64,000 bases of DNA from Photobacterium sp. Ph5 (GTDB taxonomy: Bacteria; Pseudomonadota; Gammaproteobacteria; Enterobacterales; Vibrionaceae), in contig NZ_JADQAQ010000019.1 of assembly GCF_022129445.1 (NCBI RefSeq), positions 1-64,000 of the forward strand, in the 5' to 3' direction. The position numbers and the translations under genes are program-made. How positions within the stretch are numbered: the first letter of the stretch is position 1; each line of letters opens with the position of its first letter. Of this stretch, positions 18,615 to 27,197 are shown in pieces. Under the pieces are notes generated by a model. That model made no database searches, was not told the DNA's origin, and worked only from the letters and a program-made list of their open reading frames with translations.

Positions 18615-19901
18615 CTAAGAAGTGATGGATATAGATTTTAGTGTTCTTTTCATGACTGTTGTAAGTAAAGATAAAATTAAAATCAGCAGTAAACTTATGC
18701 CAAACATGGGTAATACTATGGCAAACATTGCCATTGTTCCCCATAATAAAGGTCCTATTTTCTTATCTTGTGCCACCGTCGGTAAACCTAAACTCTTTTT
18801 AGGTTTACGTAAACAATATGATACTAAAGCACTCAGGCTTAATATTGCAGTCATCACACTAATGCCAAACATAAAGAACCAATTGGCTTGACCAAATAAT
18901 TCACCTTGGTGAATACGCATCACAATTTGCCGACCATGACTAAGAATCCCCACCTCATCCCACGAATATTCAGCAATTGTCTTACCATTATATTGATCAA
19001 CATGAATCTTTTTTTGTTGATATAGATCTTTTGCTCTATTACTAATACTGAATATACCGCTGGATTTTGTAGGTATAGATATTGTTACAGTTCCTGCTAA
19101 TTGTTTGTGTTGTGCTAGTAATACAATATCATCAAGCGCCTGAGAATTAGCGCCTTGTTGTTCACTTGATTTAAGTCCTTTACCGTTAAATCCTTTTGGA
19201 TACCCCGTCTCTGTTGTATCTCGTAACAGCTTATAATTACTGCCGAACAACTCTGTCCATGGCAATCCTCCCGCTAAGACAACTAACAATGCCATTGAAA
19301 GCCAAAATCCACTTACTGTATGAAGATCACGATAAAATATACGTTTTCCTTGTTTTACTCTGACAATAAATAACGACTTAATACCTGAAATCGAGCGAGG
19401 AAAGAATAAATACAGCCCAGTTATAATCAATACGACTAACCAACTGGCAATTAATTCTGTAATCCAACTTCCGCTTTTTCCTAACAATAATTCTCCGTGA
19501 AACTTACGTACTTTTTGCATTAAGGTATCTTTTCGAGCAAAAAGCCCAGTGACTTCACCAGTATATCGATCAACATAAATATAACTTTCAGATGAAAATC
19601 GCCCCGCAATAAATTTTGTTGCAGTATTCATCTGCTCTGGTAGTACCATTTTAGTAGGTATGGGTACGTTATTCTCTATTGCAGCCTGTTTTGCTGCTAA
19701 ATATTGTTGTTGATAAGAAAGAGAAGAAGAAGAACTTGAGTCAACATTCGTCACATTTTTATATGCTTGCTGCTCATAATCTGTTTTAAATAAATAGACA
19801 GCCCCAGTGACTGATAATAAAAAAATAAAAGGTAGCGATATTATTCCTGCAATAATATGCCATCGCCATAACCAATTATGAATATTTCGAGCACCTATCA
19901 T
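18615..19901 (-). CDS. PepSY-associated transmembrane protein (PiuB-like)
   Basis: A membrane protein of about 428 residues with the topology of PepSY-TM proteins: a first transmembrane helix near residues 10-34 after HNWLWRWHI, a PepSY-like periplasmic domain (YIYVDRYTGEVTG near residue 110), the KFHGELLLG motif followed by a second helix (about 145-165), the RDLHTVSGFWLS motif and third helix near 200, and further helices near the C-terminus. Family members are often tied to ferric siderophore reduction, but no Fur box or siderophore gene is visible here. The ATG at 19901 has GGA 8 nt upstream; an ATG at 19910 is also possible. Confidence 0.85.
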   Translation of the reverse strand: MIGARNIHNWLWRWHIIAGIISLPFIFLLSVTGAVYLFKTDYEQQAYKNVTNVDSSSSSSLSYQQQYLAAKQAAIENNVPIPTKMVLPEQMNTATKFIAGRFSSESYIYVDRYTGEVTGLFARKDTLMQKVRKFHGELLLGKSGSWITELIASWLVVLIITGLYLFFPRSISGIKSLFIVRVKQGKRIFYRDLHTVSGFWLSMALLVVLAGGLPWTELFGSNYKLLRDTTETGYPKGFNGKGLKSSEQQGANSQALDDIVLLAQHKQLAGTVTISIPTKSSGIFSISNRAKDLYQQKKIHVDQYNGKTIAEYSWDEVGILSHGRQIVMRIHQGELFGQANWFFMFGISVMTAILSLSALVSYCLRKPKKSLGLPTVAQDKKIGPLLWGTMAMFAIVLPMFGISLLLILILSLLTTVMKRTLKSISITS

Positions 19902-20053
19902 ATAACACATCCATGTGAATCATTTAAATTGTGCTACATAGTTTAACAGTTTGGCAATTAACTCACTATTTATAGAGGCTTATTTTTTAATTTGATACTA
20001 TACAAAAATCACAATATACAATTGTAGTTTTATAAGTAACAGGTAACATCTAA

Positions 20054-22120
20054 TTATCTCGGCTTTTTACCCATTTGATCATAATAAGCTTTCTTATCTA
20101 GATACATAGCTTTATCTGCGACTTGATAAATAGTATGAACATCATGAGATTCTGTACTTGCAGACCCCATCGCAAAATGAATACCTACTTTGTCACCAGG
20201 TGGTAAACTTGCATAATGATCTTCCATTAATAGCTGTAATAAACGTTCTTTTAGCTGATTACAGCCCGCATTATCACCGTGTTTTATAATAATTGCGTAT
20301 TCGTCACCACCTAGCCGATAAACCTTATCTGTACTACGACATACACTTTTAATTAACCGCCCTGTTTCGATAAGTAATTGATCCCCCATATGGTGTCCAT
20401 ATTCATCGTTAGCTTGTTTTAACCCATTTAAATCAATCATAAACAAGCCTAAATATTGCTCTGGGTAACGGTGTGTCACTTTTACCCATTCATCAAAATC
20501 AACATCAAAGGCTTTACGATTACTCAAGCCTGTTAATGGATCGGTAATTGCGCTTCGTTCTAACTCTTCGTTTAACAATCGCCCTTCAAGTTCTGCCGAT
20601 AATTGACGAATAAATAATGAAATAATTTCATAATCATCACGCTCAATATTGGGCGTTTTCATCACAATCACACCCAGTAACTTATTATGGGTATCTACAA
20701 TTTTAAAACATTGTAAAATGGTCTCATCACTATTCACACGAAAATAATCACTACAATGAGCATCAGCATCAATGCTATCTAAACAAATTTCAGAAACCCC
20801 TTCACAAACCCAATTATTATTCTGATTAACAAACAACTTCATTCCCCATCCAGCATAAGGATACAAACTGACTAACTGTGTCATTACAGTGGAATGAATA
20901 TCACCATGTTGTAACTTATTACTAAATGACAACAATGACTGAAGCATCGTTCGACGTTTTTCTTCACGTTGTAGAGAGTGGGTTAACTCTAATGTTTTTT
21001 CATGTACCTTATTTTCAAGTTGATCATTGAATGTCATTAACTTAGTATTTTTATCTTCTAAATCACTAAGTTGCGCTTTTATTGTCATCGCCATTTTTTG
21101 AATTAAGTTATTAACCATTATTAACTCAGAAAACCTAAGATCTTTACTTGGAATATTGTAATTACCCCCTAAACAGGCTCTCACACTATCCATAAGATAA
21201 GTTAAAGGCTTAGCGAACCAACGATACGAGATTGTCGCAGTCAATAATGCAAGGATAACGACAATAATAGCGACAATCGTTAATATTTTTAATGAATTCG
21301 TAAATGGGTTTTCACCCAAGTATTTATTCATAAAAACTTGCGCGTTATAAGACATCGGCTCTGTAATATACTTGTTATCTATCGTCACAACCTCTGTTTT
21401 AGAAACTGTTGGGGTCAATGGATCTATTTTCCCTTTATAGACAACTATTTTATCCATTCCATTATGATGAAAGATAACATGCTCTCCATCTTTTAAATAA
21501 GGACGAAGAACCTTAATAATGTTTTCAACAGGTACTACAACAATTAAATACCCTAACGGATTACGCTTCAGCCCCTCAGTTAACGTTGACTGATATATTG
21601 GTACACCAATAGCAATACCTTTATGACTGGGATTAAACCTATCAGGCATTAAAGACTCATCGGCATAATTGAATACCCATTGATCACCGGTATTTTTACT
21701 GGTACTTACCTTTTGATTTAGTAATACTTTTAACCCAGAGAATGAGTTAATTCCATTAATACCATTATAATTTTCGACTTCATTCCAGTTAGCATCAACT
21801 AAATAGGCTGCTTGTACTAGAGGTGTGTTATCAACTAAATTAGCCAGTGTCGCATCGACATGACTGGTTAGAAAGAAATCATCAATACCTTGCACTAATA
21901 GTCGATCACGAGATAAAACATCTAACGCCGTGGATAATAGATAAAAACGATAATTAAACTCTTGTTTTAACGTCGTTGATAATCGATCTATTAAATCTAC
22001 TCGATAATTTGTTTCAACTTCCGTTTGTTGTTTTATTAATAATCCACCGATAATTGAAGCAGGTAAAACCGCGACGAAAACCATTAGTAGTGCCAATGAC
22101 GACTTTAATTTTAATTTCAT
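20054..22120 (-). CDS. Membrane sensor diguanylate cyclase (Cache-like, GGDEF)
   Basis: A 688-residue protein predicted to make cyclic di-GMP. Layout: transmembrane helix near residues 7-29, a periplasmic sensor of about 250 residues of the Cache type, a second helix near 280-302, a HAMP-like/coiled-coil linker (about 305-400), a GAF-like region (about 405-530), and a C-terminal GGDEF domain. The active-site loop is GGDEY (604-608), a functional variant of GGDEF, and an intact RxxD inhibitory site (RSTD, 595-598) lies five residues before it. Its ATG overlaps the stop of the upstream binding-protein gene by 4 nt, so the two are translationally coupled and probably one sensing unit. Confidence 0.9.
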   Translation of the reverse strand: MKLKLKSSLALLMVFVAVLPASIIGGLLIKQQTEVETNYRVDLIDRLSTTLKQEFNYRFYLLSTALDVLSRDRLLVQGIDDFFLTSHVDATLANLVDNTPLVQAAYLVDANWNEVENYNGINGINSFSGLKVLLNQKVSTSKNTGDQWVFNYADESLMPDRFNPSHKGIAIGVPIYQSTLTEGLKRNPLGYLIVVVPVENIIKVLRPYLKDGEHVIFHHNGMDKIVVYKGKIDPLTPTVSKTEVVTIDNKYITEPMSYNAQVFMNKYLGENPFTNSLKILTIVAIIVVILALLTATISYRWFAKPLTYLMDSVRACLGGNYNIPSKDLRFSELIMVNNLIQKMAMTIKAQLSDLEDKNTKLMTFNDQLENKVHEKTLELTHSLQREEKRRTMLQSLLSFSNKLQHGDIHSTVMTQLVSLYPYAGWGMKLFVNQNNNWVCEGVSEICLDSIDADAHCSDYFRVNSDETILQCFKIVDTHNKLLGVIVMKTPNIERDDYEIISLFIRQLSAELEGRLLNEELERSAITDPLTGLSNRKAFDVDFDEWVKVTHRYPEQYLGLFMIDLNGLKQANDEYGHHMGDQLLIETGRLIKSVCRSTDKVYRLGGDEYAIIIKHGDNAGCNQLKERLLQLLMEDHYASLPPGDKVGIHFAMGSASTESHDVHTIYQVADKAMYLDKKAYYDQMGKKPR

Positions 22121-23310
22121 TTTTTGTTCAACCTATGCCACTGCTGAATAGCAATTTTCTGCATAAACTCTGCCGTTTTTTCTGCTGATAATCCATCTTC
22201 ATAACGCTTAAAACCAATAGCCATAGCCTGCCATGCTATCGACATTTTAATTGTTGACGGCATTGGTTTAGATAATTCAAATTGCTTAAATAAAATTTCA
22301 TCATCACCTGACGCTTGATGTCTAAACTCTTTCAATAACTTTGTTGAAACAGGCAATAGACGTGTATCTTCATATATTAAATGTTGAATCCTTTCCTGTT
22401 GAATAAACTTTGCAAACTTTTCTATTAATACTTTTTTGTCTACAGAATGATTTTTATAGTTTGGTAACGATAAAAGAAAGGTGCTACTCATAGGTTGCAT
22501 TTGTTTACCATTTAGCGTTGGCAATAATGCGACACCTAAATCATCTCCCATCGATTTTTTTAGATCTTGATATGCCCAATCACCATTAATCGCATAAGCT
22601 TCTTTTCCTTCGATAAAGTCACCTTGAGAACACACATAATCACATTCGCGATTAATGATTTTTTGCTCAGACAAATAACGATAATATTTTAATGCTTTAA
22701 CCATTTCTGGTGTATTCAGTGATATTTTCCCATCGCTAATTGGCCACCCATTAAATGCTGATAAAAATGGGATAAAGTAATACATATCAAGGTAATTCCA
22801 CCCAACAGGTAAAATATTTTTATCTAACCATATTTGCTTGGATGCTATTATTTCTTTCCAAGTACGTAATGGTTGAGAAACTAACTTATTATTATAATAT
22901 AACAATAAGTTATTCCCTTGAATAACGGGTATCCCCCAATATTTATCATTAACATAAGCTGTTAACATTGCTTTTTTAGATAACTCAGGCGATAACCAAT
23001 TTTTGGGAATACTCGATAATTTCATTAACCTATGTAAGCCAATAAAATCTGATGGGAAAATGACGAGATCAGGTAGACCACCGTACTGTGCCCCCAATAA
23101 TATTTCAGCTTTTATCTTTTCAGGTTCAAATTGAACAAGTGAAATATTGATATTGTTTTCTTTTTGAAATTCTTTCACTAACAATTCAATAAAACTATTA
23201 TCTTGATGAGAATACCAAAGCGTTAATTTTTCTTCTGCATTTACAGTGAAAGAAAAAAACATAACTAAAAACATAACTAAAAACAATGTAATACTTCTTA
23301 ACATAACCAC
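22117..23310 (-). CDS. Periplasmic ABC-type solute-binding protein (family 1), orphan
   Basis: A 397-residue protein with a signal peptide (hydrophobic to about residue 25, FTVNA-E). The mature part resembles sugar-type family 1 binding proteins: LTLWYSHQDNSFIELLVKEF at the start, GLPDLVIFPSDF, WGIPVIQGNNLLLYYN and a C-terminal helical region. No permease or ATPase gene is adjacent; instead the gene overlaps a membrane diguanylate cyclase by 4 nt. That suggests a ligand-presenting role, as NspS has for MbaA in Vibrio cholerae. Ligand unknown. GTG at 23310 is preceded by AAGG at 8 nt; an ATG two codons later is the alternative. Confidence 0.88.
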   Translation of the reverse strand: MVMLRSITLFLVMFLVMFFSFTVNAEEKLTLWYSHQDNSFIELLVKEFQKENNINISLVQFEPEKIKAEILLGAQYGGLPDLVIFPSDFIGLHRLMKLSSIPKNWLSPELSKKAMLTAYVNDKYWGIPVIQGNNLLLYYNNKLVSQPLRTWKEIIASKQIWLDKNILPVGWNYLDMYYFIPFLSAFNGWPISDGKISLNTPEMVKALKYYRYLSEQKIINRECDYVCSQGDFIEGKEAYAINGDWAYQDLKKSMGDDLGVALLPTLNGKQMQPMSSTFLLSLPNYKNHSVDKKVLIEKFAKFIQQERIQHLIYEDTRLLPVSTKLLKEFRHQASGDDEILFKQFELSKPMPSTIKMSIAWQAMAIGFKRYEDGLSAEKTAEFMQKIAIQQWHRLNKK

Positions 23311-23666
23311 ACTAAATACCTTTTGAGGATACTGATAAAAAGTGAATAATTATTATAAATATACTACACACTCATCGATTATATCTTAATCATAAATCAT
23401 TCCAAAAAAGAATTAAACAGCAAATAAATCAAGCTAAACAATACCAAGTTCGGTAAATGATATTAATTATAAATAACAAACTTTGACGTGCCACCTAACA
23501 AGATATTATCAATAGTCTATATTGCTCATTTCTTACGCTTTTTATAAAAACATTACTTATTTGTTTGAATGTGAAGTGATACGAGTAAAATAACTAACAT
23601 AAAAAAGTATCAACCGTTATCATTAACCTCTTTACCTTTTATCTAGACTGAAGCACAAATAGAGTT
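23311..23666. other. AT-rich divergent intergenic region
   Basis: A 356-nt gap between the binding-protein gene and the NlpC/P60 gene. It should hold two divergent promoters. No clear operator, hairpin or small gene stands out. Confidence 0.45.
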
Positions 23667-24233
23667 ATGACATTACCTAAATCCACAATGGCGCTTATCA
23701 GCTGTTCTTTTTTCTTTCTCGTTGCTTGTGAATCCACGGTAAATGCGTCACCACAACCAGAGAAGCTCTTAAAACAACCAGTTTCATCTAAAATAGTCGC
23801 TACACCTTTAGCGACGCATAGTTCAAAAGCCCAGATCAAAAAAGAACAAGATATGATCAACTTTGCACGTAAGTACCTTGGTACAAAGTATGTGTGGGGA
23901 GGAACAACACCGAAAGGCTTTGATTGTTCAGGCTTCATTAAATATGTTTATAACAAGTACGATATTTCCATACCTCGTACAACAGCGGCTTACCCTAATC
24001 TTTATGATAAAAAAATATCATTAAAACATGCCAAAGTAGGTGATCTCATTGTTTTTACAGGGACAAATCCAAAGGTTCGCAAACCAGGTCATGCCGGTAT
24101 TATTACTGAAGTAGGCAAGAACACATTGAAATTTGTTCATAGCTCATCATCAAAAAAACACTTTGGTGTCACTGAAACCGATTATTATAAAAGTGGTTAC
24201 CCAAAGCGTTACTTAACAGTTATCAAAATGTAA
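23667..24233 (+). CDS. NlpC/P60 family lipoprotein, cell-wall endopeptidase
   Basis: A 188-residue lipoprotein. A lipobox LVAC puts the lipidated cysteine near residue 20. The C-terminal ~120 residues are an NlpC/P60 (C40) domain: YVWGGTTPKGFDCSGF contains the catalytic cysteine, KPGHAGI the histidine, and KFVHSSSS the third polar residue. It probably cleaves D-Glu-mDAP-type bonds in peptidoglycan, like the NlpC/Spr group. Stand-alone gene with a strong terminator. Confidence 0.92.
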   Translation: MTLPKSTMALISCSFFFLVACESTVNASPQPEKLLKQPVSSKIVATPLATHSSKAQIKKEQDMINFARKYLGTKYVWGGTTPKGFDCSGFIKYVYNKYDISIPRTTAAYPNLYDKKISLKHAKVGDLIVFTGTNPKVRKPGHAGIITEVGKNTLKFVHSSSSKKHFGVTETDYYKSGYPKRYLTVIKM

Positions 24234-24258
24234 CCAAGATAGTCTGCTAATTTAGCTA

Positions 24259-24285
24259 AAAAAAGGAGCATCACGCTCCTTTTTT
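24259..24285 (+). terminator. Rho-independent terminator of the NlpC/P60 gene
   Basis: GGAGC (24265-24269) and GCTCC (24275-24279) extended by an A-run before and a T-run after. Confidence 0.85.
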
Positions 24286-24464
24286 GTAAGCTTTTCTTTA
24301 CATGGCTAGATTTTATAAAATTAACATCATCTAGCCCTACCAGCAGAAACTTTGTATTATTTATTAATAATAACAGTGTTCACTAGCGATACACCTATCG
24401 CACTCCAATAGTTATGCTCTGTTTGGTGTGTATAAGTCGGTCACTTAATACATACCTAGAATAA

Positions 24465-24496
24465 GGGGCTGATAGATCGGTCAATCTACCAGCCCC
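24465..24496 (-). terminator. Hairpin downstream of the TyrP-like gene
   Basis: A 13-bp stem with one G-T pair (24465-24477 with 24484-24496) and a 6-nt loop. The T-run after it on the minus strand is poor (TTATTCT). Confidence 0.6.
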
Positions 24497-24522
24497 ACAC
24501 TCTTTAGTTATATAGTGTTTAG

Positions 24523-25698
24523 TTAAATAACTTGCGCTCCAATCAGGAATAAACCAAACCCTAAACATAGCAGCATTGCTATTTGTCCACCTGCTACTTC
24601 ATATCCTATTTCATCACTTATCGTTACTTGCTGTTTGTCTTCAGTTTTTCGTAGGTTTAATACCATCATCATCGGAATAAAAATAGCAATAAATACAAGG
24701 ATTAAACCTGCATAACTCAACACTGATAAAAACTTATCAGCAGCAAACAATGCACCTAGTAACGGTAGAATAAACGTTAAAATATAAGTCACTACTCGGT
24801 TTTGTTTGAATAAATCAATATTTTGATCAAATAGAGATAACGCTACACCAAAAAATGATGTCAGTAGAGCTAAACCTGTAAACAAAGAAAGAATGACATG
24901 GATCCCTTCAAAACGAGTAGCTAGCACATTTATTAGCTCAGAAACATTATTAAATTGCGCCAACTGCTCATAAGATAAACTACCAACAACGGCATAAAGC
25001 CATAATAAGTAACACACAAGCGGAATAAACGAGCCCAGTAAAACCATATTACGTAATTGTGCATGTGTTGCTTTTTTGTTGTAAGACACTAATGTTGGGA
25101 TTACAGGGAAAAAGCCGAAGCTAGTAAACAACACCGCACTGGTTTTGATTAGATCAATATTGCTGTCATTTGTTGCAGTAAAAAAGTGTGCTAATGACAT
25201 ATTTGGTACTAAAGCAAATAACGTGATTATCAGCACTGCTAACATTAAGAGAAATAACACGCGATTAAGCTTGTCAATCACACCAGTACCAGCAGCGACA
25301 ATACCACCAGCAATAACAGCAAACAGAATTTGACTTTGAACTAACGAAATATCTAAACCTAAATTCAGTACCATTTTATGTACTAAGTCACCGGCACCAA
25401 TGATGTAGGCCATTAATAAACAGATCAACAGTGCGTATAACAATCCATTTGTGATTAACTGCCCTCCTTTTCCTAACGTTTGTCTAGCAATGCTGTTCAT
25501 CCCTAACCCACCGCCAACTTTAATGCTAGCCTCAAGCAGTAATAATGCGGCATACGTTGTACCACTCCAAATAACTAGCATTAATATGGTGCCTGACAAC
25601 AAGCCAAATTGCGCTAAGACCATTGGAATAGCGAGCATTCCTGCACCGAGTGCTGTGCCCGCAATAATCAGCGAACTACCTATTAATTTTAAATTCAC
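24523..25698 (-). CDS. tyrP: Aromatic amino acid transporter, TyrP-like (HAAAP family)
   Basis: A 391-residue inner-membrane proton symporter with about eleven hydrophobic helices. The N-terminus LIGSSLIIAGTALGAGMLAIPM is the conserved first helix of the Mtr/TnaB/TyrP group, and length and overall sequence favour TyrP (tyrosine) over Mtr or TnaB. SFGFFPVIPTLVSY near residue 190 is another family segment. No TyrR box pair (TGTAAA-N6-TTTACA) is visible upstream. Substrate assignment is by similarity only. Confidence 0.85.
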   Translation of the reverse strand: MNLKLIGSSLIIAGTALGAGMLAIPMVLAQFGLLSGTILMLVIWSGTTYAALLLLEASIKVGGGLGMNSIARQTLGKGGQLITNGLLYALLICLLMAYIIGAGDLVHKMVLNLGLDISLVQSQILFAVIAGGIVAAGTGVIDKLNRVLFLLMLAVLIITLFALVPNMSLAHFFTATNDSNIDLIKTSAVLFTSFGFFPVIPTLVSYNKKATHAQLRNMVLLGSFIPLVCYLLWLYAVVGSLSYEQLAQFNNVSELINVLATRFEGIHVILSLFTGLALLTSFFGVALSLFDQNIDLFKQNRVVTYILTFILPLLGALFAADKFLSVLSYAGLILVFIAIFIPMMMVLNLRKTEDKQQVTISDEIGYEVAGGQIAMLLCLGFGLFLIGAQVI

Positions 25699-26113
25699 AC
25701 AATACCCTTACTTTATATATGCACCACAAAGCCTCAGCTTATGGCTGCTCATTATCAAATGTTTTTAATCTTTAGATTGGCGGCTAATTAATAGCCGTGA
25801 CTAAATCGAGATGAATATAAAGATAGGTTTGAAAAGACAGTCAACGAGCGTTGTCGCTGTACTTGATGAATAGAAAAGTTTAACAACATTAATCGTACTC
25901 CAAAAACGATATTAATAATGATGAGTGGTCATGATGTTTCATTTCGGTCAAAACGAACATCGCTCATCTGTTGTCATACTAAAACACATTACTAAGGAAT
26001 GAAATAATAGATTATATCCTCAGACCAGCATTACACTTATATAAGCCTTCAGTAATTATAACCAAAGACTCATAGCGTGCTTTAACGAGAATATTGCTCA
26101 GAATAATGGTTTA
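25699..26113. other. Intergenic region upstream of the TyrP-like gene
   Basis: A 415-nt gap between two minus-strand genes. It holds a small palindrome CGGCTA-N5-TAGCCG (25781-25797) and a nested inverted repeat (GATGAG 25920-25925 with CTCATC 25963-25968; GATGTT 25933-25938 with AACATC 25956-25961). Neither matches a regulator I can name. No gene is seen. Confidence 0.45.
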
Positions 26114-26356
26114 TCACCCCATGTGCTTTTCTGAAGCAAGACTAACAAGGGTTAAACGGTTAAATGAACCTGGTTTTACAGCAATTAAACTGCCATCGCC
26201 GAACTGAATCCCATCAAAGAACTGAGAGCCCCATTTCACACGCTTAAAGTGTGCATAACGCGCTTTTGAATATACGGTTTCTAAGGCGTTCAAAGCACCC
26301 TCACGCTTTACTTGCTCTTGAATTGCTTTACTTAATAATTTATCAGCAATAAGCAT
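26114..26356 (-). CDS. Small conserved-looking protein of unknown function
   Basis: An 80-residue protein with an amphipathic N-terminal half (LLSKAIQEQVKREGALNALETVYSKARY) and a more beta-like second half (FFDGIQFGDGSLIAVKPG). The ATG is preceded by AGGAGG-type sequence on the minus strand (GTAGGAGGCAACG), which supports translation. No signal peptide or membrane segment. Family not recognised. Confidence 0.65.
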   Translation of the reverse strand: MLIADKLLSKAIQEQVKREGALNALETVYSKARYAHFKRVKWGSQFFDGIQFGDGSLIAVKPGSFNRLTLVSLASEKHMG

Positions 26357-26483
26357 CGTTGCCTCCTACAAAAATAACCGCGCTTTCCATATTCGCTCAT
26401 TTCTTTTTACCAAACGTACTAAGATATGCAAGGGTACGTTTAGCAATTTATACTTTTTTTAATTAGCTGATTAAATTTTAAGC

Positions 26484-26514
26484 GCAAAAAAGCCCAGAAC
26501 TTTTCTCTGAGCTT
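26484..26514 (-). terminator. Rho-independent terminator of the DUF805 gene
   Basis: A 9-bp stem with one wobble pair (26490-26498 with 26506-26514), followed on the minus strand by a T-run. Confidence 0.8.
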
Positions 26515-26543
26515 TTGAGTTAAATCTAATAGTTAGTTGGCAT

Positions 26544-26927
26544 TTATACGGTGAATGAACCTTCATTTTGCTTTGGATTTGGACCAAAACGGTTATCACC
26601 TGGATTGCTGTCTTGCACCATGAAGTAAATCAGCACTAAAATACCAATAATAGGTACAAACATGATCAGTGCCCACCAACCTGTACGGTCTTGATCATGC
26701 AACCGACGAATAATTACAGCAATATTAGGGATAACAATAAACAGTGAATATAACGCTGCTAATACTCCGTAGCCATCCCCAATGGTTGGTAAACTTAAAA
26801 CGCTATCGGCAAACCCTAGCGCCATACTTATCAAAGCGCTAAATAGCGTAAAAAACCAAAATTCTTTACGACGTGAACGCCCACCAAATTGTGCATATTT
26901 TTTTAAAACTGCAAGATACCAATCCAT
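26544..26927 (-). CDS. DUF805 family inner-membrane protein
   Basis: A 127-residue protein with four hydrophobic segments and the DUF805 features: N-terminal YLAVLKKYAQFGGRSRRKEFWFF, the RRLHDQDRTGWWAL motif near residue 68 and a C-terminal GDNRFGPNP. It resembles E. coli YhaH/YhaI. Function is not known. Single gene. Confidence 0.92.
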   Translation of the reverse strand: MDWYLAVLKKYAQFGGRSRRKEFWFFTLFSALISMALGFADSVLSLPTIGDGYGVLAALYSLFIVIPNIAVIIRRLHDQDRTGWWALIMFVPIIGILVLIYFMVQDSNPGDNRFGPNPKQNEGSFTV

Positions 26928-27027
26928 TTTTCTTCCTTTAGTCCGATATTTCTAAGCTAATAAGCCTCTTACACAAAATGTATTCCTTTTCATAACTCTA
27001 GCCAAGTAATTTTAGCGACCACTTTGA

Positions 27028-27043
27028 TGTGAGACTGCTCAAA
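27028..27043 (+). promoter_or_regulatory. Candidate CRP site upstream of the chitinase gene
   Basis: TGTGA-N6-TCAAA (27028-27043) matches the CRP core TGTGA-N6-TCACA at 9 of 10 positions. It is about 155 nt before the start codon. CRP activation of chitin-use genes is known in Vibrio cholerae. Confidence 0.5.
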
Positions 27044-27197
27044 AATAAAAATGACGGTCGCTTTGTATTTTATTTGCACTGTGAGTGACTTAATAAAGCC
27101 TAGAGAATATACATATTGTTTTAAACATTTTTTCATTTCCTCTCGCATTATTATTCTACTCACTTTCGAGGAATTTTAACTGCAATAGGGATAGACA

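Noticed and set aside
24300-24460. Possible tRNA or small RNA between the NlpC/P60 gene and the TyrP-like gene
   Set aside because: No cloverleaf arms, CCA end or conserved T-loop sequence found; only two terminator-like hairpins flank the gap.
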